A stretch of DNA of 64,000 bases, from contig NZ_JAFBCZ010000004.1 in the NCBI RefSeq assembly GCF_016907925.1, forward strand, positions 124,001-188,000, written 5' to 3'. Shown one piece after another: positions 51,337 through 59,697 of this stretch (its first letter is position 1; each line of letters starts with the position of its first letter). The notes below the pieces were generated by a model, which worked only from the letters and a program-made list of their open reading frames with translations, was not told where the DNA came from and made no database searches. The translations under genes were made by a program, and so were the position numbers. Origin of the DNA: Herpetosiphon giganteus. Lineage in GTDB: Bacteria > Chloroflexota > Chloroflexia > Chloroflexales > Herpetosiphonaceae.

Positions 51337-52030
51337 AGCAACCCAAGGCATCGGCCAAGGCGGCCAAGCTTGGCACAACCAAATCGGGCTGGGCTTCGGC
51401 AACAGGCGTTGCGCCAAAACCAGGGTTGGCATGGCGGCGATTGACCCAAACCGTATTGAGACCAAGCTGGTTAGCGGGCACAATATCGTGGAACAAGCTT
51501 TGCGCCACATGCAAAATTGCGCTTTGCGGCAAGGCCAAGCGTTCAAAGGCGCGCTGAAAATTATTCAACGCAGGTTTGTACGATTGCACTTGTTGGGCGG
51601 TGATAATCCAATCGAATTTCAGGCCCAAGCGTTGCTCCGAAGCAGCAAACAAATCATCATCAACGTTGGAGATGATCGCTAATTTATAGCGTTGCTGCAA
51701 GCGCTGCAAGGCTGCTGGCGAATCGGCGAAGGCTGGCCATTGCTTAACCGACAAGCCGAATTCGCGGCATTCTTCGGCAGTTGGCGTGAAGCCCAAACGC
51801 TGGCCAAGTTGCTCGAGCACCGTTGCAACCACGGTTTTATAGGCCAAATATGGCCCTGCTTCGAGCGCACTTTCAAGCTCACCATACAATTGCAAAGCAG
51901 CTTCTTGCTCGATATTAACCCCGTAGCGAGCAAAAATTGGCTCAAGCGCTGCCCACAAGCCAGTTTCCCAATCGATCAAGGTGCCATAGCAATCAAAGGT
52001 TAACACCTGAAATTGAGCTGGGTTCACCAT
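51335..52030 (-). CDS. HAD-superfamily hydrolase, haloacid-dehalogenase type II-like
   Basis: 231 aa. HAD motif I is FDCYGTLIDWE (the nucleophile Asp followed by CYGT, as in type II 2-haloacid dehalogenases). Motif II is IISNVDDDL, motif III the Lys in SYKPALNNF, and the end ILHVAQSLFHDIVPANQLG. The motif-I pattern suggests dehalogenase-like fold, but many such proteins are phosphatases; substrate unknown. ATG 52030 has GGAGG 6 nt upstream; ATG 52036 would sit against the ribosome site and is rejected. Confidence 0.82.
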   Translation of the reverse strand: MVNPAQFQVLTFDCYGTLIDWETGLWAALEPIFARYGVNIEQEAALQLYGELESALEAGPYLAYKTVVATVLEQLGQRLGFTPTAEECREFGLSVKQWPAFADSPAALQRLQQRYKLAIISNVDDDLFAASEQRLGLKFDWIITAQQVQSYKPALNNFQRAFERLALPQSAILHVAQSLFHDIVPANQLGLNTVWVNRRHANPGFGATPVAEAQPDLVVPSLAALADALGC

Positions 52031-52047
52031 CAGCATCCTCCAAATAC

Positions 52048-52082
52048 AAAAAAACCGCGCTTATCAACAGCGATAAGCGCGG
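52048..52082 (-). terminator. Intrinsic terminator of the FHA gene
   Basis: Minus strand: perfect 11-bp stem CCGCGCTTATC/GATAAGCGCGG, 6-nt loop, then seven Ts, 15 nt after the FHA stop. Confidence 0.92.
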
Positions 52083-52097
52083 GCAGTCAACGCACAA

Positions 52098-53813
52098 TTA
52101 GTGCAAATGCAAAGTCACAACAACTTTGCCAAATTGCAGTTGGTCGCCATGGTTGACTGGGGCTGGTGCATGGGGAGCCAATTTTTGGCCATTAACTTTT
52201 GAATAGTTGGTGCTATTCAAATCTTCCAGCGTCCAATTGCCGCCAGTGTTGTGCAAGCGCGCGTGCTGCCGACTCACGCCGCCGCCTTCGCCGCCGTGGT
52301 TGGTCAAATCGACCTCAGGATAAATGCCGCTAATTGGGTCTTCGCGGCCAATCACATAGACTTGCTTATCGGTGGGCAGATTGAGCACCACGAGGCTGCC
52401 AGCGACCACTAAATGCGGCGTAACTGGCGCTGCTGGCGCGACTGGTGCTGGAGCCGACCATGCTGGCGCTGGTTCTGGCGCTGCTGGCGTTGGCGCGGCC
52501 CATGCTGGCGTAGCTTCAACCGCTGGAGCAGGCACGGCCACCGGTTCGGCTGGAGCAACTGGCGCTGGCGCTGGTTCACTAGGAGCAGCAGCTGCAACCG
52601 TTGGGGCATCGTAGGTGTTGACTGGAGCCGATGGAATTGGCGGAGCAGCAGGCGCGGCAGGCGCGCCGCCGAGCAAGGCGGCCAATTCGGCTTCGGCTTC
52701 GGCCAAGGCATGCTTGCTTTCTTCCAAGCCAGCTGCGATATGGGCGGGCAAGGCGCGGCCAGCATAGCGCGCTGACATTTGCTCGAACATCGCCAAGTTA
52801 TCTTGGTGTTCAGCAATTGCTGTTTCTAAGCGCTCGACTTCTGCTGGGTCGGGCAAGGCCGCAGCTTGAGCAGCCTCGGCAGCGGCTTCAGCAGCAGCTT
52901 TGGCGGCAGCTTGGGCTTGATCGAAGGCGACAAGCGCTGCTTGGGCTTCGGCCAAACTGGTTTTGGTTTCTTCAATCCCAGCGGCAATGTGGGCAGGCAA
53001 GGCGCGGCCAGCGTAGCGCGCTGACATTTGCTCGAACATCACCAAATTATCTTCTTGTTCGATAATCGCTGCTTCAAGTGCCGTTCGCTCGGCGGCTACG
53101 GCCTCAGCGTCAACTGCCGGAGCAGCTTCGACAGCTGGCTCTTGGCTGGCTGTAACCGCAGGCTCATCTTCGTAGAGTGGTTCTTCAGGTGCGATCAGGA
53201 CTGGGGCAGCCTCAGCCACCGGAGACTCGAATGGTTCTTCGGCAGCAACTGGCGCAGCTTCTGCGATAGGAGCAGCAACCGGCTCTTCGGTTGCAGCCAC
53301 AACTGGCTCGGACTCGTTGCTTGGTGCTGAAAATGGTTGTTGTTCTTCAATTGGCACAGTTGGCAACTCCTCATCGGGCGCAACATTGGTTAATTCGGCT
53401 AAACTTGGCTCGGCAGCTTGCACTGCTGGCACGCCATCTGGTGGCGTAACTGCTTCGCTCGCGCTTGGCGCAGGCGTTGCAACTGGCGCAACATCGACAC
53501 CGACGGCAACTGCTGGAGCATCAAGTGAAGCCCCACATTGATCGCAGTAGCGATCGCCTGGTTGATTAATATAGCCACATTCACGACAGTTGAGCGAACT
53601 TGCCGCTGGCTCCGCTTGGGCTGGTGGAGCAGGAGGAGCTTGATCGGCTGGTACAAACATCGTTGGGGCATCATAGCTTTGATCAGTATGCAAATTGGGA
53701 ACAGCCCCAACTTGGGTTGCTTCTTGACTCATTGCAGGATCAAGCCGGGCACCACAATATTCACAAAAACGGTTGCTGCCATCATTCGTATGTCCACAGC
53801 TTGGACACTTCAT
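52098..53813 (-). CDS. Zinc-ribbon and FHA-domain protein
   Basis: 571 aa. Two zinc ribbons (residues 3-24, CPSCGHTNDGSNRFCEYCG; about 74-97, CRECGYINQ, CDQCG). A long Ala/Pro/Glu-rich linker contains two near-identical helical units (EQMSARYAGRALPAHIAAG, about residues 265 and 345). A second Ala/Pro-rich linker leads to a C-terminal FHA domain (about 475-571) with GREDP, SRQHARLHNTGG and LEDLNSTNYSKVNG. FHA domains bind phosphothreonine, so the kinase upstream (53862-55412) is the likely source of its ligand. ATG 53813 has AGGAGG just upstream. Confidence 0.87.
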   Translation of the reverse strand: MKCPSCGHTNDGSNRFCEYCGARLDPAMSQEATQVGAVPNLHTDQSYDAPTMFVPADQAPPAPPAQAEPAASSLNCRECGYINQPGDRYCDQCGASLDAPAVAVGVDVAPVATPAPSASEAVTPPDGVPAVQAAEPSLAELTNVAPDEELPTVPIEEQQPFSAPSNESEPVVAATEEPVAAPIAEAAPVAAEEPFESPVAEAAPVLIAPEEPLYEDEPAVTASQEPAVEAAPAVDAEAVAAERTALEAAIIEQEDNLVMFEQMSARYAGRALPAHIAAGIEETKTSLAEAQAALVAFDQAQAAAKAAAEAAAEAAQAAALPDPAEVERLETAIAEHQDNLAMFEQMSARYAGRALPAHIAAGLEESKHALAEAEAELAALLGGAPAAPAAPPIPSAPVNTYDAPTVAAAAPSEPAPAPVAPAEPVAVPAPAVEATPAWAAPTPAAPEPAPAWSAPAPVAPAAPVTPHLVVAGSLVVLNLPTDKQVYVIGREDPISGIYPEVDLTNHGGEGGGVSRQHARLHNTGGNWTLEDLNSTNYSKVNGQKLAPHAPAPVNHGDQLQFGKVVVTLHLH

Positions 53814-53861
53814 ACTTCCTCCTTCGACAAGGGAGCACACAAGAATGCAAAAATAAGAACT

Positions 53862-55412
53862 TTAATATTTATCTGAGATACTACCTATAATTCCCATCAC
53901 CACACACGCTAAGACCATCGCCACGGTTGCAAATATTAGGCCGCGAACTGCCTGCGAACGACCTTTGCGCGAATCGCGGGTGGCTTTTAAACTCACCGCA
54001 ACAATACTCACAATTAATGAGACAAAGCCAGCAAACCCGCCAAAGCCTGCCATTAACAAAGCTGTGTCATAGCCCATATCTTCATAGAAAAAGCCGCTGA
54101 TCACCATAATGAGGCTTAAAAAGCCCATAACTTGGGCGGTTTGGGCAACGCCGGTGGTTTTGGCTTGCGGCACACTTGCAGCTTGCAAATGATGCGTTGC
54201 TGGATGCATCGGCGGCGCTGGCGGAATAAACGGTTGCGCATAGATTGGCGGCGCTGGCGGAGTATAGGGCTGCGCATAGGGTTGCGCCACTGGCGGCCCA
54301 TATGGCTGTGAGCCAGTTTGACCATAGGGTTGCGAGCCAGTTTGACCATACGGCTGTGAGCTTGGCTGGCCATAGGGTTGCGAGCCAGTTTGACCATACG
54401 GCTGTGAGCTTGGCTGGCCATAGGGTTGCGAACCAGTATGGCCATACGGTTGCGAACCAGTTTGGCCATACGGCTGCGACACTGGCCGCGCTTGGGCTGA
54501 TTGCGCATAGCCAACATTTGGCAAGGCCGAGGTGCTTGGGCGTTGGGCCACATACACATCGGCACTCTGTTGCGAAGCATTCGATAGCGCGCGGCGCAAC
54601 GCAACCATTGAGGCAAAACGAGTTTGCGGATCATGGCTCATCGCCGTCATCAGCACCGAACTGATCGCCTCTGACACTGCTGGGTTGATCGTATGCGCCA
54701 GCGGTACATTGAAGGGCTGGGCAATTGGATCGTGGCCAGTCATCAATTGATGCAACAACACGCCCAAGGCATAGACATCGGAGCGGGCATCAGTTTGGCC
54801 CGTGCCATATTGCTCTGGCGCAGAATAGCCCATTGTGCCAAACGCTTGGGTATCTTGGGATTGCCCAGGCTTAAACAAACGCGCAATCCCGAAGTCAATC
54901 AATTTCACTTGACCTTCGGGAGTACGCATAATATTGGCAGGCTTCAGATCGCGAAAGACAATCGGTGGGGTGCGGCTATGCAAATAGTGCAGCACCTCGG
55001 TCAGTGGCTCGGCAAACGCCACCACATCAGCGACTGGCCATGGCGGCGGGCTATTGCGCAAAATGCTGGCCAAGGTTTCGCCAGGCACAAATTCCATCAC
55101 CAAATACTCACGCCCGTGATCGCTAAAGTGATCGGTCACACGCGGCAGATTGGGATGGTTCAAACGTGCCAGCAATTTTGCTTCTTCATGAAACGATTTG
55201 CGGGCGCGCTCGCGCTCATCTTCTGTTTTGAGCAGGGCCGTACTCATCTCTTTGATCGCGCAATCAATATCAAGGCGCTGATCGTAAGCCAAATACACAG
55301 CCCCCATGCCGCCTTGGCCAAGCCGTTGTTTGAGCAAATAGCGATAGCCCAAAATCAACTCAGGGGGCAAGGCACCTGTTTTTGAGTTTTCTTCCGATAA
55401 CAAATCGCTCAT
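53862..55412 (-). CDS. PknB-like Ser/Thr protein kinase with repeat tail and membrane helices
   Basis: 516 aa. The kinase domain (about residues 22-290) has GQGGMGAVYLA, the catalytic loop FRDLKPANIM (Phe for the usual His), DFGIARLF and GYSAPEQYG. A tail (about 315-410) is built of GSQPYGQT-type octamers. Two to three membrane helices lie at the C terminus (about 430-515). It should phosphorylate Ser/Thr in partners such as the FHA proteins here, countered by the PP2C gene upstream. ATG 55412 has AAGGA 8 nt upstream. Confidence 0.9.
   Translation of the reverse strand: MSDLLSEENSKTGALPPELILGYRYLLKQRLGQGGMGAVYLAYDQRLDIDCAIKEMSTALLKTEDERERARKSFHEEAKLLARLNHPNLPRVTDHFSDHGREYLVMEFVPGETLASILRNSPPPWPVADVVAFAEPLTEVLHYLHSRTPPIVFRDLKPANIMRTPEGQVKLIDFGIARLFKPGQSQDTQAFGTMGYSAPEQYGTGQTDARSDVYALGVLLHQLMTGHDPIAQPFNVPLAHTINPAVSEAISSVLMTAMSHDPQTRFASMVALRRALSNASQQSADVYVAQRPSTSALPNVGYAQSAQARPVSQPYGQTGSQPYGHTGSQPYGQPSSQPYGQTGSQPYGQPSSQPYGQTGSQPYGQTGSQPYGPPVAQPYAQPYTPPAPPIYAQPFIPPAPPMHPATHHLQAASVPQAKTTGVAQTAQVMGFLSLIMVISGFFYEDMGYDTALLMAGFGGFAGFVSLIVSIVAVSLKATRDSRKGRSQAVRGLIFATVAMVLACVVMGIIGSISDKY
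54290..54480. repeat. Coding tandem repeats (octapeptide GSQPYGQT)
   Basis: About eight 24-base units inside the kinase gene, alternating GSQPYGQT, SSQPYGQT and GSQPYGHT forms. Near-identical DNA units suggest ongoing expansion and contraction in frame. Confidence 0.85.
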
Positions 55413-55445
55413 GGAGAAAATCCTTCGTATCAGCAACTCAGCGCG

Positions 55446-55454
55446 ATTATAGCA
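55446..55454 (-). promoter_or_regulatory. Extended -10 of the kinase gene
   Basis: Minus strand TGCTATAAT, 34 nt before the kinase start. Same 9-mer as before the XRE-type gene and in the 56944-56995 region. Confidence 0.55.
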
Positions 55455-55572
55455 CGATGTTGCGCTCAAAAGCGCCCAGAATCGTGACAAAACGATCAGA
55501 ATGTGATCGCTGGCGTAAGGCCGTCACAGCATACGACGCATTCTATCTTTAATTAGTTTCAGCCTCAGGCCG

Positions 55573-56898
55573 CTAATGCTGCTGGTTGGTACGCTCTTCG
55601 GCGGATAACAGCACCACCGTTACATTATCGCGTGCTCCGCGGCTATTGGCAATAGCAATCAAGCTGCCACAACATGCTTGCGGTGATGATGCTTCAAACA
55701 CTGCATCGCGCAATTCTTCATCAGAAAGCTCGTTAATCAAGCCATCGGAGCAAAGCAACAACCAATCGCCAGCCTCAAGCGGCTGCTCAGTCATATCCGA
55801 TTCGACTGTGGCTTCGACTCCAACCGAGCGGTAGAGCACATGGCGACGCGGATGGGTACGTGCTTCCTCAGGCGTTAGCTCGCCAATATCAACCAAGCGC
55901 GCCACCATCGTGTGATCGACGGTAATTTGGGCAATTTGTTGGGTCTTTTCGCTGACTCCTTTGCGGTTAATCAGGTAGACCCGCGAATCACCAACGCTGC
56001 CAATCCAGGCTTTTTCGCCAACAACCAAGGCCACCACGACCGTCGTGCCCATGCCCCGGAGTGATGATTTAACTTCTGCTTCGCGAAAGATGGTGCTATT
56101 GGCCGCAGCAATGGCCGCCCGCACCACATCGCGCCAGCCATCAAAACTGCGGTCGACATTACGGCTATAATCGCGCAGATGATTGACAATCGTTTGGCTA
56201 GCCAAGGCGCTGGCCCGTTCGCCACCTTGGGCACCGCCCATGCCATCGGCCACCAAACAGCAGATCACCGGCGTGCCATCACGCAAACGAAATTGCTCGA
56301 CCAAGGCAGAATCTTGGTTGACTGAACGACGCGTACCAACATCGGAAAGCAGGCCAACAGTATAGCGAAGTGTTTGCGACATAGGCTGGACCTTTTCTGC
56401 ATTGGCCACCAACGGATTACCGCAGGCAATGCAATAGCGTGCATTGACCCGATTGCCCTTGCCGCAGCGCGAGCAGCCAAGCGGAAAGCGGCGGGCTGGC
56501 GTTAATGTGGTGGTAATGCGAATTGTTTCGCGGCCTTGAGCCAACTGATGACTAACGCTCCCAAGGGCTTTGCGCAATTCTTCAATACTCGTGATGGCTT
56601 CCTCTCTGGTTGCCTCACCAGTTTGCAGGCGCATCTGCCACCATTCAACGCCAGCATGCACCATTTGTTCCAAGGCTCGCAGGCTAATCTTCTCGCCTTC
56701 AAGCTGGATTCGGCGTGGTGCTGGTAAAACAACTTCTTCATAATCCATCGGCTCGGCGGCCACGGCTGGTTCTGGCGCTGCGAGCGGCGTTGCGACTGAA
56801 CGCAGCGGAAACCCGCAATGACGGCAGAAACGCGCCGTTTCATCAACCAGACGATGACAGCGTGGGCATGGAGCGCCAGTAGGCGTTGCAAGGCTCAT
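55573..56898 (-). CDS. PP2C-family Ser/Thr phosphatase with zinc ribbons
   Basis: 441 aa. An N-terminal zinc ribbon (residues 10-32, CPRCHRLVDETARFCRHCG), a helical linker, a second ribbon (about 140-165, CSRCGKGNRVNARYCIACG) and a PP2C domain (about 180-435). The latter has SVNQDSALV, VADGMGGAQGGERAS, WIGSVGDSRVYL, DHTMVARLVDIGELT, LCSDGLINELSDEEL and SRGARDNVTVVLL, with the metal-binding Asp residues present. It reverses phosphorylation by the neighbouring kinase by analogy with PknB/PstP. ATG 56898 has GGGAGG 8 nt upstream. Confidence 0.92.
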   Translation of the reverse strand: MSLATPTGAPCPRCHRLVDETARFCRHCGFPLRSVATPLAAPEPAVAAEPMDYEEVVLPAPRRIQLEGEKISLRALEQMVHAGVEWWQMRLQTGEATREEAITSIEELRKALGSVSHQLAQGRETIRITTTLTPARRFPLGCSRCGKGNRVNARYCIACGNPLVANAEKVQPMSQTLRYTVGLLSDVGTRRSVNQDSALVEQFRLRDGTPVICCLVADGMGGAQGGERASALASQTIVNHLRDYSRNVDRSFDGWRDVVRAAIAAANSTIFREAEVKSSLRGMGTTVVVALVVGEKAWIGSVGDSRVYLINRKGVSEKTQQIAQITVDHTMVARLVDIGELTPEEARTHPRRHVLYRSVGVEATVESDMTEQPLEAGDWLLLCSDGLINELSDEELRDAVFEASSPQACCGSLIAIANSRGARDNVTVVLLSAEERTNQQH

Positions 56899-56943
56899 TC
56901 GAGCAACCTCCCATTCGGCAGGAACGGTTGTGGTCTGGAGCAG

Positions 56944-56995
56944 TGTGCTATAATGCGCGTGTTTGAGTCTGCTCACATGCTGCGATTATAGCACA
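56944..56995. promoter_or_regulatory. Face-to-face extended -10 elements between PP2C and FHA-ABC genes
   Basis: TGTGCTATAAT (56944-56954, + strand) and its exact inverted copy ATTATAGCACA (56985-56995). Each contains TGCTATAAT. The plus element would drive the FHA-ABC gene and the minus element the PP2C gene, so the two transcripts overlap at their starts. Confidence 0.55.
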
Positions 56996-57061
56996 GCCTT
57001 CATCCATGCCACTAGATAGCGTTAATCGTGCTGCATGAAGCTTGGCATTTAAGGGGGAATG

Positions 57062-59695
57062 ATGACACGCTGTATTCACTGCGGTGCTGCCATTCAGCCT
57101 AATACAAAGTTTTGCCCAAGTTGTGGGAAAGCCCAACAGGCCGCACCAAACCAAGCCAACCCAGCCTTCGGCGGTGGGGCTACCACCATCTTGCATTCCT
57201 CAATGGCCTTTTTAGAGGTGCAAGAAACTGGGCAGGCTCCCCGCCAGATTCCATTAGCCAACCAGCCAATAACCTTTGGCCGCAAGCCCGATAACGATAT
57301 TATTGCGTCATCGCGGTTTGTTTCATCGCATCACGCGCGCATTGAGCCAGAAGGCCAACGCCACGTTATTGTCGATCTTGGCAGCACCAACGGGCTGCTC
57401 TTCCAAAGCCAACGTGTGCCACGCCATAGTTTTAACGATGGCGATTCGGTGCGGATTGGCGACCCCGTAACCGGCAACTTTGTTACCCTGACCTATCGCA
57501 ATCAGCAGGTTGCCACGCCAACAGCAGAGGTTGGCCATGTCAGCCGCTTTGATTTGAGCAATAAGCCAGCAGTCACAATTGGCCGCGAAGGCTCGGCGCT
57601 CAATTTACCCAATCCCCAAGTCTCGCGCAACCACGCCGAAATTCGCGCCATCCAAGGCGGTCACGAGGTACGCGACCTTGGTAGCACCAACGGTACCTTT
57701 GTTAATGGTAATCGAATCACTGCAACCCGCTTGAATCGCGGCGATGTGATTCAAGTTGGGCCATTTAAATTGGTCTACGATGGCATGTCGCTTGATCAAT
57801 TCGATCAACGTGGTGCTTTGCGCATCGATGCCCATTCGTTGGTGCGCTTGGTCGGCGGCAATCGGGTCATCCTGAATAATGTGTCGCTGGTGATCGAGCC
57901 ACGCGAGTTTATTGCTCTGGTTGGTGGCTCGGGCGCAGGCAAATCGACCTTGATGGGCGCGCTGTCGGGCTACAATCGGGCCAACAAAGGCGCGGTTTTG
58001 GTCAATGGCGACGATTATTATGCCAACTTCGATGCCTATCGCGCTATTTTGGGCTATGTGCCACAAGACGATATTTTGCACAGCAGTTTGCCAGTTGATG
58101 TGGCCTTGCGCTATACCGCGAAGTTGCGGCTGCCCGCCGACACTGCCAGCAGCGAAATCGAAACCCGTATCGATCGGGTGCTCAAAGATGTTGAGATGAG
58201 CGCCCATCGTGGCAAGCAGGTGAATCAGCTTTCTGGTGGTCAGCGCAAACGGGTTTCAATTAGCTCCGAGCTGTTGGCCGATCCCAGCTTGTTCTTTCTC
58301 GATGAACCAACTTCGGGGCTTGACCCGGGCCTCGAAAAGAAGATGATGTATACCTTGCGCCAATTGGCCGATTCAGGGCGCACAATTGTCTTGGTAACGC
58401 ACGCCACCGCCAACATCACCCAATGCGATCATGTGGTATTTATGGCCGATGGGCGCATGGTTTGGTTTGGGCCGCCCAGCGAAGCCTTGAATTTCTTTAA
58501 TGTCACATCGGGCGATTTTGCCGATATTTACACCAAACTTGAGGGCGATGCCGACCCGAACCATCCGTTAATTACAACTGAACTGCGGCAGGAATTTGAA
58601 ACATGGCGGCAACACAACAACCAAGTGCGCCAAGTGCCACGGCTCTCCGAGCTATGGGAAATTCGTTTCCGCAACTCAGAAGCCTATCGCAAATATATTT
58701 GGGAACGGCTGCAACGTGCGCCGCAAGTGCCAGTGATGACTCCGCCGCAAGCGCCAATTCCCCAAGCGGCAATCCCAGGTGCATACCCAAATCAAGCCAG
58801 CACGTCGATTCCAACCTCGGCGGCTCCAGCAGGCAGGCCCAAACCGCCGCCAGTTTCGGCAATGCGCCAATTTGGCATTTTGACCAAACGCTATTTGCGC
58901 TTGATTGCCGCCGATCGGCGGAATTTGGCGATTTTGCTATTGCAAGCACCAATTATTAGCTTAATTTTGCTGTTGGTTGCCAAAGCCGATGCCTTACACG
59001 ACCCACGTTACGCCGATGCGCGCATGATTCCGTTCTTGCTGGGCGCGGTTGCGGTGTGGTTTGGCATTTTGAACTCAGCGCGCGAAATTACCAAAGAAGG
59101 CGCGATCTATCGGCGCGAACGCTTGGCAAACCTCAAAATCGTGCCCTATTTGGCCTCAAAAGTCGTTGTGCTTTCTGGCTTATGTCTCATCCAAAGCGTG
59201 ATTTTGATGGTGATATTAAACTTCAAGGTCGATTTCGACATTGGGGTTACGCATGCGCCGTTTGGGGTTTGGGGCGGCTTTTTAATCACCACCTTCCTTA
59301 CATCGCTAACGGGTTTGGGCGTTGGCTTGTTAATTTCGGCCTCGGTCAGCTCGTCGGATAAAGCTATGAGCATCATTCCATTTGCGCTAATTCCGCAAAT
59401 TGTGTTTGCGCTGGCTTTGTTGCCCTTGCCTTCGGCCTTGGCTCCGCTTTCGTTCTTCGTGGGCAGTCGCTGGGCGATGCAAGCCTATGGCTCGATTGGT
59501 GGCTTAACCGAGCCATATGACACTGGCAAGTGTGTTGGCCCGCCGCTCCCGCAAAACTGCGAAGTCTTTCCGACGGTCAATTATTCCTATAACGCTGGCT
59601 TTATTTTCTTGACTTGGTTTATTTTGATTGCCTATACGCTGGCATGTTTTGCCTTAACGGCGTGGTTGCTCAAACGCCGCGATAAGGAAGCCTAG
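57062..59695 (+). CDS. FHA-ABC transporter fusion (ABCG-like half transporter)
   Basis: 877 aa: a zinc ribbon (residues 4-24, CIHCGAAIQPNTKFCPSCG), two FHA domains (about 45-145, GRKPDNDI, SSHHARIEP, VDLGSTNGLLF; about 160-240, GREGS, SRNHAEIRA, RDLGSTNGTFVNG), and an ABC ATPase (about 255-480) with GGSGAGKST, LSGGQRKRVSI and FLDEPTSGLDPG. An ABC2 membrane domain with six helices follows (about 600-877). Such FHA-ABC fusions are known in cyanobacteria and Chloroflexota; cargo unknown. The FHA domains place it under control of the adjacent kinase. ATG 57062 is preferred to 57059 for spacing from AAGGGGG. Confidence 0.9.
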   Translation: MTRCIHCGAAIQPNTKFCPSCGKAQQAAPNQANPAFGGGATTILHSSMAFLEVQETGQAPRQIPLANQPITFGRKPDNDIIASSRFVSSHHARIEPEGQRHVIVDLGSTNGLLFQSQRVPRHSFNDGDSVRIGDPVTGNFVTLTYRNQQVATPTAEVGHVSRFDLSNKPAVTIGREGSALNLPNPQVSRNHAEIRAIQGGHEVRDLGSTNGTFVNGNRITATRLNRGDVIQVGPFKLVYDGMSLDQFDQRGALRIDAHSLVRLVGGNRVILNNVSLVIEPREFIALVGGSGAGKSTLMGALSGYNRANKGAVLVNGDDYYANFDAYRAILGYVPQDDILHSSLPVDVALRYTAKLRLPADTASSEIETRIDRVLKDVEMSAHRGKQVNQLSGGQRKRVSISSELLADPSLFFLDEPTSGLDPGLEKKMMYTLRQLADSGRTIVLVTHATANITQCDHVVFMADGRMVWFGPPSEALNFFNVTSGDFADIYTKLEGDADPNHPLITTELRQEFETWRQHNNQVRQVPRLSELWEIRFRNSEAYRKYIWERLQRAPQVPVMTPPQAPIPQAAIPGAYPNQASTSIPTSAAPAGRPKPPPVSAMRQFGILTKRYLRLIAADRRNLAILLLQAPIISLILLLVAKADALHDPRYADARMIPFLLGAVAVWFGILNSAREITKEGAIYRRERLANLKIVPYLASKVVVLSGLCLIQSVILMVILNFKVDFDIGVTHAPFGVWGGFLITTFLTSLTGLGVGLLISASVSSSDKAMSIIPFALIPQIVFALALLPLPSALAPLSFFVGSRWAMQAYGSIGGLTEPYDTGKCVGPPLPQNCEVFPTVNYSYNAGFIFLTWFILIAYTLACFALTAWLLKRRDKEA

Positions 59696-59697
59696 TT

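Noticed and set aside
54290-54480. Regular repeats suggestive of a CRISPR array
   Set aside because: Units are 24 bases, have no unique spacers and keep the kinase reading frame.
53862-55412. Treating FRD instead of HRD in the kinase as an inactive kinase
   Set aside because: The Asp, Lys and Asn of the catalytic loop and DFG are intact, and aromatic residues in place of the His occur in active bacterial kinases.
55500-55572. tRNA or small RNA in short gaps
   Set aside because: No cloverleaf or T-loop sequence was found here or in other intergenic gaps of the window.
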